Positions 56,137 through 64,000 of a DNA stretch of 64,000 nt are shown here, in pieces. This stretch comes from Paragorgia papillata (taxonomy: Eukaryota; Cnidaria; Anthozoa; Scleralcyonacea; Coralliidae), in the NCBI GenBank assembly GCA_035771165.1, contig JAWNZC010000234.1:3691001-3755000 (forward strand), written 5' to 3'. A model generated the notes under the pieces. The model ran no database searches and was not told where the DNA came from. It was given only the letters and a program-made list of their open reading frames with translations. The position numbers were made by a program, and so were the translations under genes. Positions within the stretch are counted from its first letter, which is position 1. Every line of letters begins with the position of its first letter.

Positions 56137-56164
<28 letters not shown>

Positions 56165-56169
<5 letters not shown>

Positions 56170-56922
56170 AAGTATGAAGTATAGTTTTACCTTAAAGTCT
56201 TCGCTACCAGAGGTTTCACCCTAAACGGGATCATCAGGCGACTGAAAAATATCGGTTAGTGGGCTGCTTAAATGCGTTAGTTGGGGCGTGGGTGTGGGCG
56301 TCGAAACGTCCGGCGCATTCATTTGGAGCGTGGGTGTGGGCGTCGAAACGTTGCGCGCATTCCTTTGATTGTTTAGGTTGATGATCCGAAATCTATTTTT
56401 GTGCCGACACGTCGAAACTATTTCTGATCTTTTGTTTAGTAAGAGTTGTTTGTCTGCCTTCATGATGAAAAGTTTTTCGTCCAAACATAAATTGCATCTT
56501 TTTGATCCTCCCGTGTAAGAAATTGAGTGTTTTAGTATAGACCAGGTTATGTCGAAACTTTGTTTTTTTTCTTTTAGATTCCAAATGTATTTCGAAAGTT
56601 CCGTCTCATTTGAATACTTTTTATTCTGGAAAGATTTAGTATGGTTACGATATCGCTCTTTAAATGTGCTTGCTGTCATGCCAATGTATTGCTTAGTGAT
56701 GTTCGTGTTGCTTATGGAAATAGATGCCTTGTATACTATGTTGTTTGTCATGCATTGCCCACGTAGGGGGCAATTGTCCTTAATCCTGCAATTGCAACTG
56801 CTTGTAACTATGCTTCGTGGCTTGCTTTTCCTGATTGTGCGTGAATTATGTTTCGTGATAATAGACTTGACGTTGTTCATGCAACTATAGCTAATCTTGA
56901 CTAAGAGCGATATCGTAACCAT
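56165..56922 (-). pseudogene. PLE family 1, 3' end with GIY-YIG ORF (minus copy)
   Basis: An open minus-strand frame: ISYSCMNNVKSIITKH, CNCRIKDNCPLRGQC, IVYKASISISN, QYIGMTASTFKERYRNHTKS, then FDITWSILKHSISYTGGSKR, CNLCLDEKLFIMKAD, STCRHKNRF, STPTPT repeats and a final SPDDPV. It is a complete GIY-YIG nuclease domain with its Cys/His cluster, in one frame. It is 5'-truncated after the linker, so no RT. It joins head-to-head to the plus copy at about 56903. A hammerhead and a TA run bound its 3' end. Confidence 0.88.
56197..56242 (-). ncRNA. Hammerhead ribozyme motif (PLE family 1, minus copy)
   Basis: Same core and stems as 57321-57366, on the minus strand. The ORF stop codon lies in the stem II loop. 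Confidence 0.75.
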
Positions 56923-57456
56923 ACTAAATCTTTCCAGAATAAAAAGTATTGAAATGAGACGGAACTTTCGAAATACATTTGGAATCTAAAAGAAAAAAAA
57001 CAAAGTTTCGACATAACCTGGTCTATACTAAAACACTCAATTTCTTACACGGGAGGATCAAAAAGATGCAATTTATGTTTGGACGAAAAACTTTTCATCA
57101 TGAAGGCAGACAAACAACTCTTACTAAACAAAAGATCAGAAATAGTTTCGACGTGTCGGCACAAAAATAGATTTCGGATCATCAACCTAAGCAATCAAAG
57201 GAATGCGCGCAACGTTTCGACGCCCACACCCACGCTCCAAATGAATGCGCCGGACGTTTCGACGCCCACACCCACGCCCCAACTAACGCATTTAAGCAGC
57301 CCACTAACCGATATTTTTCAGTCGCCTGATGATCCCGTTTAGGGTGAAACCTCTGGTAGCGAAGACTTTAAGGTAAAACTATACTTCATACTTTGTATTT
57401 TGCTCTATCTATATATGGTATTGAGCACTCTCTAACATTTCGTGAACCAAAACTCA

Positions 57457-57480
<24 letters not shown>
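56904..57480 (+). pseudogene. PLE family 1, 3' end (plus copy)
   Basis: It begins inside the nuclease at ERYRNHTKSF and has an in-frame TGA at 56949-56951. It then matches the minus copy almost exactly (SILKHSISYTGGSKR, CNLCMDEKL-type, STPTPT repeats, SPDDPV). The hammerhead, the terminal sequence with GCTCTATCTATATATGG and a TA run (57457-57491) follow. With the minus copy it forms a large inverted repeat. Confidence 0.85.
57321..57366 (+). ncRNA. Hammerhead ribozyme motif (PLE family 1, plus copy)
   Basis: Stem I TCGC (57322-57325) pairs with GCGA (57359-57362). CTGATGA at 57326-57332. Stem II CCC (57334-57336) with GGG (57342-57344). GAA 57346-57348. Stem III ACC (57349-57351) with GGT (57355-57357) and a TCT loop. 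The predicted cut follows A57358. A T-T juxtaposition at the base of stem II is unusual but is shared by family 2. Hammerheads of this type in PLE terminal regions are established knowledge. Confidence 0.8.
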
Positions 57481-57491
<11 letters not shown>

Positions 57492-57494
<3 letters not shown>

Positions 57495-57748
57495 GTTGCC
57501 TTTTATATATTGTAACTAGTTATACGAGGACCCCTCTGTAAAATACTTTAGGGTGATTTTGTCATCCTCAATAAAGATGCCTATTATTAGCCAGTTTCTA
57601 AGCCTTTCGTTTCCGCCATGAACTTGGCCGCGTAGTCGGTTTGGGTTCTTGGGAAGACTGGGGAGAGATGGAAAGGAGAAGGCATAGCGACATTCGTAAA
57701 AAGGTCCTGTCCAGAATCGTTCTGGCCCTTCGAGTGTTCCTTGGATCT
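57492..57748. other. Unassigned spacer
   Basis: It lies between a PLE end and repeat family C. A frame reading MGSWEDWGEMERRRHSDI runs on into the repeat at 57749, so part of it may belong to the same unknown element. No family recognised. Confidence 0.35.
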
Positions 57749-60475
<2,727 letters not shown>

Positions 60476-60534
<59 letters not shown>

Positions 60535-60537
60535 GTT
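60476..60537. repeat. (ATT)n microsatellite
   Basis: An ATT tract separating the two long family B copies, which lie in tandem in the same orientation. Confidence 0.97.
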
Positions 60538-63504
60538 AATGGTCAGAGTTTTCCAGTGTTAAGAAAAGGAATAAATCTTCCCAAAAGTGACGCAAAATGG
60601 TCAACGGCTAACACCTATTTCAAATTTGCGCTTCAATTAGATGCACCAATCAGAGTACAAGATCTAAATGCAAGCATAACGCAACTTAATAATGTGGTAT
60701 ACAATTATTTTGCTGATAACTTTGGTCATGTTGAGAAGATACCGGATAAAGCCCTAGTGAATAAGTATAAAGATCAAACAGTAAAGGACTTAAAGAAATC
60801 TCTAAAACAATTAAAACTCTCAAACGCTGATCCTCATGAAATTAAATACGTATCTCGCACATTGCGTGACAAGCTTCGTAATGCTAGTCAAAACAATACC
60901 AACGAGACAACTCAAAATCAAGACAAGACGTTCAATCACGACAACTACATTGGTAGACATTTTTGGGGCTACGTTAAAAATGTCCTGAATAACAACAATT
61001 CTTTACTTCCATCATTTACTATGACAGAATGCCTAACCTATTTCAACAAAACTCTAAATTCAATTAATCCAAGTAAACTGTTTTATATTCCCAGCTGGAT
61101 TCCAAAGCTATCTGATCCTGTCGTCAATTTTGACCTTGAACCCCCAACCTATCGTCAAATTACAAATATTATTCGCAGGATGAAAGCGTCTGGTTCTCCT
61201 TGTCCCCTTGATCAACTTTCAATTATTTGCTTTAAACGATGTCCATTTTTACGCACTTATCTAACCGAAATAATACGTAGCGTCTGGTCTTCTAAATCTG
61301 TACCTGCTGAATGGAAAATAGCATGTTCTATACTTATCCATAAAAAAGGCAACACAAATGACCCATCCAATTTCCGTCCTATTACTCTAGAAACCATACC
61401 ATTAAAAGTGTTTACTTCATGTCTCCGCAATGCTATGTTCTCCTTCCTAACGGCTAATAACCTTATTGAACATAAGATTCAAAAAGGCTTCACACCTAAT
61501 TTGGCTGGCACGTTGGAACACACTGCTCAAATGACAAATATTATTAACCAAGCGAGAATAAAACAACGTTCTCTTGTCATCACCCTACTTGACCTCAAAA
61601 ATGCCTTTGGTGAAATCCATCATAACCTGATTCAATCTGTCCTCGATTATCATCACATTCCCAATCACATCAGTGAAACTATAAAGAGCTTGTATACTGA
61701 CTTCAATACTGCAATTATAACATCAGAATTCTCTACTCCATTCATAACTGTTGGCCGCGGAGTGCTTCAAGGAGACTGTCTTAGTCCACTACTTTTCAAT
61801 ATGTGCTTAAATACATTTATTCAACACATAAAAGCTGATAAATACCGGCAATTTGGTTTCATCACAAAATTTTTAAACCCAATCCATTGGTTCCAGTTTG
61901 CCGATGATGCTGCGGTAATAAGTGGTCAAGATTCAGAAAATCAACATCTTTTAAATCGTTTCTCGATCTGGTGTCAATGGTCCAACATGATTGTTAGAGT
62001 TGATAAGTGTGGTACATTTGGTATTAAGAAAAGTGTAACAAAATCAATTCAATATTTACCAAAACTTCTGATTAACAATAAATTGATACCTGCCACTAAA
62101 ATTGGAGACTCGTTCCGATACTTAGGAAAATACTTTGACTTCAGTATGTCCAACAAAGAGCACAAACAAGAGCTAATCACTCTCCTTGAAGATGTTATGT
62201 CTAAAATTGATCTTAAACCTCTACACCCGAAAAACAAACTTCTACTTTATAGTCGTTACCTCTTATCCAAATTCTCCTGGCATTTTACCGTTGCTACCTT
62301 ATCAAAAACCTGGGTCTCTGACAACATGGATTCAAAAGTTAACAAATACATACGTAATTGGCTTGAAATACCTGTATCAGGAACTTTAAGTAATGTATAC
62401 CTTACCAGTAACAAGTTTGGTCTAAATATCTACCCTCCATCTATCAAGTTTACTCAGTGCCAAACAGTTCTTCGTAACGCCTTAAGAAACTCTCCAAGTG
62501 ATTCCATAAAAGATCTCTGGAAATCAACATGTGCCCATACAAACATTCAATATGACGTTTACACCTCGACAAAGGAAGTTCTTAAAAGTTTCAACTCCGG
62601 ACAAGAGAACAAACTTCAGAAACATCTGGTTCTCCAAGGCGCCTTCTTCTCTAACGTCATCAAGTTCTCACTGTCGAAACTAAACAGCATATGGTCTAAA
62701 TCTCAATCAAACTTACCAAAGAACATTTATAACTTTACCAACCGTTACATCAATAACTCTCTTCCCACCTGCAAAAACCTTACTAAATGGGGAATAATGT
62801 CGAACTCTGATTGCTCCTTCTGCTTAAACCCTGAAACCCTCCTACATGTAGTTGCTGGATGCCAATCGTACCTTCCACGATTTACATGGAGACATGGCTC
62901 TGTTCTCAACTTTATTGCAAAAACGCTACAACCTGTCAACAACTCTAATCTCTTCGTTGATCTTCCTGGATATAAGAGCCCATCAATAATAACTGGTGAA
63001 ACGTATCGCCCAGATGTGCTTCTTTCCATTTCGACTGATTGTCTCTATATCCTTGAACTCTCCGTCGGATATGAATCTAATCTCCAAACTAACGTTGATC
63101 GCAAAAGAGCAAGATACAGGGATGTAATTACACAGCAAAAGGAACATTTTAAAACTATCAAATTTGTAAATTTATCAATCAGTTCCTTAGGTGTTTTCTC
63201 AAAAGAATGTCGTACCTTTTTGGAGATGTTAAACGATCTAGGTCTTGATAAAAATCACCAAAATTTTTGTATTAAGAAAATAATGTCTATCGCCATTAGA
63301 ACAACATACTATATATTTTGTTGTAGAAACAAGGCTTGGACAAATCCGGACTTAATGAACATTTGAAGATACATTTTAAATTCAAATTTTTCTATATAGT
63401 TGTAAACAATAAATAGGTTCAAGTCGTCAATTATAAATTACCTTAATTAGTGAGATTTATAATTGTAAATATATATATAAAGTATTTCAATAAAGTTTCC
63501 ATTA
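60538..63504 (+). mobile_element. LINE family B, copy 2 (about 940-codon ORF)
   Basis: One frame is open from the ATT tract to the stop at 63364-63366. No ATG starts it, so the N-terminus is truncated. It has a 220-residue N-terminal region, the early RT blocks (IRRMKASGSPCPLDQLSI, EWKIACSILIHKKG, NFRPITLETIPLKV), motif A LLDLKNAFGE near residue 345 of the frame from 60556, B GVLQGDCLSP near 402, and C FADDAAV near 448. The knuckle CSFCLNPETLLHVVAGC is near 754 and the endonuclease RPDVLLS...LYILEL near 819. No stop or shift is visible in the RT or nuclease. Whether RNA from a full-length copy could still use it is unknown. The 3' UTR resembles that of copy 1. Confidence 0.9.
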
Positions 63505-63617
63505 CTTTTATTTCCATGTATATAGCATCAGTTCAAATAATCAAAGGTAAACTACCTGTAAAAGCGAGGTTTATCATTGTAATTTCTACGTTTAATGATC
63601 AATAAATAAAGTTTACA
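63505..63617 (+). mobile_element. Second LINE family B-like 3' tail
   Basis: Directly after the first tail (AATAAAGTTTCCATTAC), a diverged version repeats its order: TTCAAATAATCAAAGGTAAA, AAAGCGAGGTTTATCATTGT, AATAAAGTTTACATT, then ATT. Probably an older, severely truncated insertion into which copy 2 landed, or an element with a duplicated tail. Confidence 0.65.
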
Positions 63618-63656
63618 TTATTATTATTATTATTATTATTGTTATTGTTATTGTTA

Positions 63657-63711
<55 letters not shown>
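63618..63711. repeat. (ATT)n / (GTTATT)n microsatellite
   Basis: An ATT tract with GTTATT units in its first half, like 3277-3357. The next 110 bases (CCCCGAGCCCGGGCG...) are GC-rich and unassigned. Confidence 0.97.
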
Positions 63712-63831
63712 CCCCGAGCCCGGGCGTAGGGCCGAAGGCCTGGAGCCCGGTGAGGGTGCTAATCTCGACATGCGTGCAGTCCACTTTACACGCGTGTAGA
63801 AAAAGCGAGGGAGACGAAATCTGCGAAATAG

Positions 63832-63833
63832 TT

Positions 63834-63865
<32 letters not shown>

Positions 63866-63884
63866 TAATATATATATATATATA
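63832..63884. repeat. (TA)n microsatellite
   Basis: An interrupted TA run. Nothing recognisable follows to the window end. Confidence 0.93.
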
Positions 63885-64000
63885 TGTTTGGTACGGTGTC
63901 ACGCGGTAAGAATAGTTGGACACTGGTGACTAGCGACGAAAACTATAAACTCTCAAAGAAATAGTATTTTTCTTTCGTTTATTTAAACGAAACGAAATGG

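Larger units (their letters stand above)
54985..56160 (+). mobile_element. Penelope-like element (family 2), 3' half with inverted terminal regions
   Basis: A TA run, terminal sequence (55014-55125), a second terminal copy (55140-55225), an inverted degraded hammerhead (55225-55270), then the 3' coding part and a forward hammerhead-like end (56062-56115). TGAGGTAAGCCCACTTATAG and another TA run (56135-56166) follow. Opposed terminal regions of this kind are characteristic of Penelope-like retroelements. The RT is absent. Confidence 0.82.

Overview
This window looks like animal, most likely cnidarian, genomic DNA. It is AT-rich, has spliced genes with GT-AG introns, and carries Penelope-like elements with hammerhead ribozymes, R2-superfamily LINEs, a KIAA1958/QRICH1-type tyrosine recombinase and a rhodopsin-like GPCR relic. 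An anthozoan is my best guess, but no sequence settles the species. Nearly everything is mobile DNA. The best host-gene candidate is a single-exon C2H2 zinc-finger gene (31361-32350); a GPCR pseudogene lies at 50.6-51.2 kb. I saw no rRNA, tRNA, CRISPR array or bacterial operon.

1-7.4 kb: foldback repeats, Penelope-like element (PLE) debris (1.4-2.9 kb), and 5'-truncated LINEs with restriction-like endonucleases lodged in AAT/ATT microsatellites. 7.5-31.2 kb: one nested structure. A decayed hAT-type transposon (7485-31151, 13-bp matching inverted ends, 5-bp matching flanks) has two later transposons in its introns. The larger (9262-24324) is a complete-looking 15-kb CACTA/EnSpm-like element with CCCAGCGGGCA ends, long subterminal arrays, an uninterrupted transposase ORF (19375-21351, minus) and an eight-exon gene on the same strand (18347 down to 10198). 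Every splice phase of that gene is consistent and it encodes a DUF4806-like protein of about 347 aa. The smaller (25811-29326) is another hAT element with near-perfect 8-bp target duplications.

31.2-34.8 kb: the zinc-finger gene and a 1.75-kb TIR element. 34.8-46.5 kb: a degenerate Ty3/gypsy LTR retrotransposon (180-bp LTRs, 4-bp target duplication). Its gag is interrupted by a 7.3-kb near-palindrome whose 3.2-kb arms carry virus-like genes around a packaging-type ATPase; its RT is interrupted by a TA-flanked MITE. 46.9-51.3 kb: a MITE, a CR1/Jockey-like LINE fragment, an endonuclease-bearing LINE tail and the GPCR pseudogene. 52.3-53.7 kb: an apparently intact two-exon tyrosine recombinase gene. 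55-57.5 kb: PLE 3' ends with hammerhead ribozymes, partly as head-to-head copies. 58.1-63.7 kb: two long copies of one LINE family, each bounded on both sides by ATT microsatellites.

The modules interact mainly by insertion into one another. LINE lineages share TAA/ATT microsatellites, PLEs sit in TA runs, and DNA transposons sit in introns where reading phase survives. The most unusual units are the CACTA-like element with its spliced partner gene, the palindromic virus-like element, and the ribozyme cores that overlap the last codons of the PLE ORFs.
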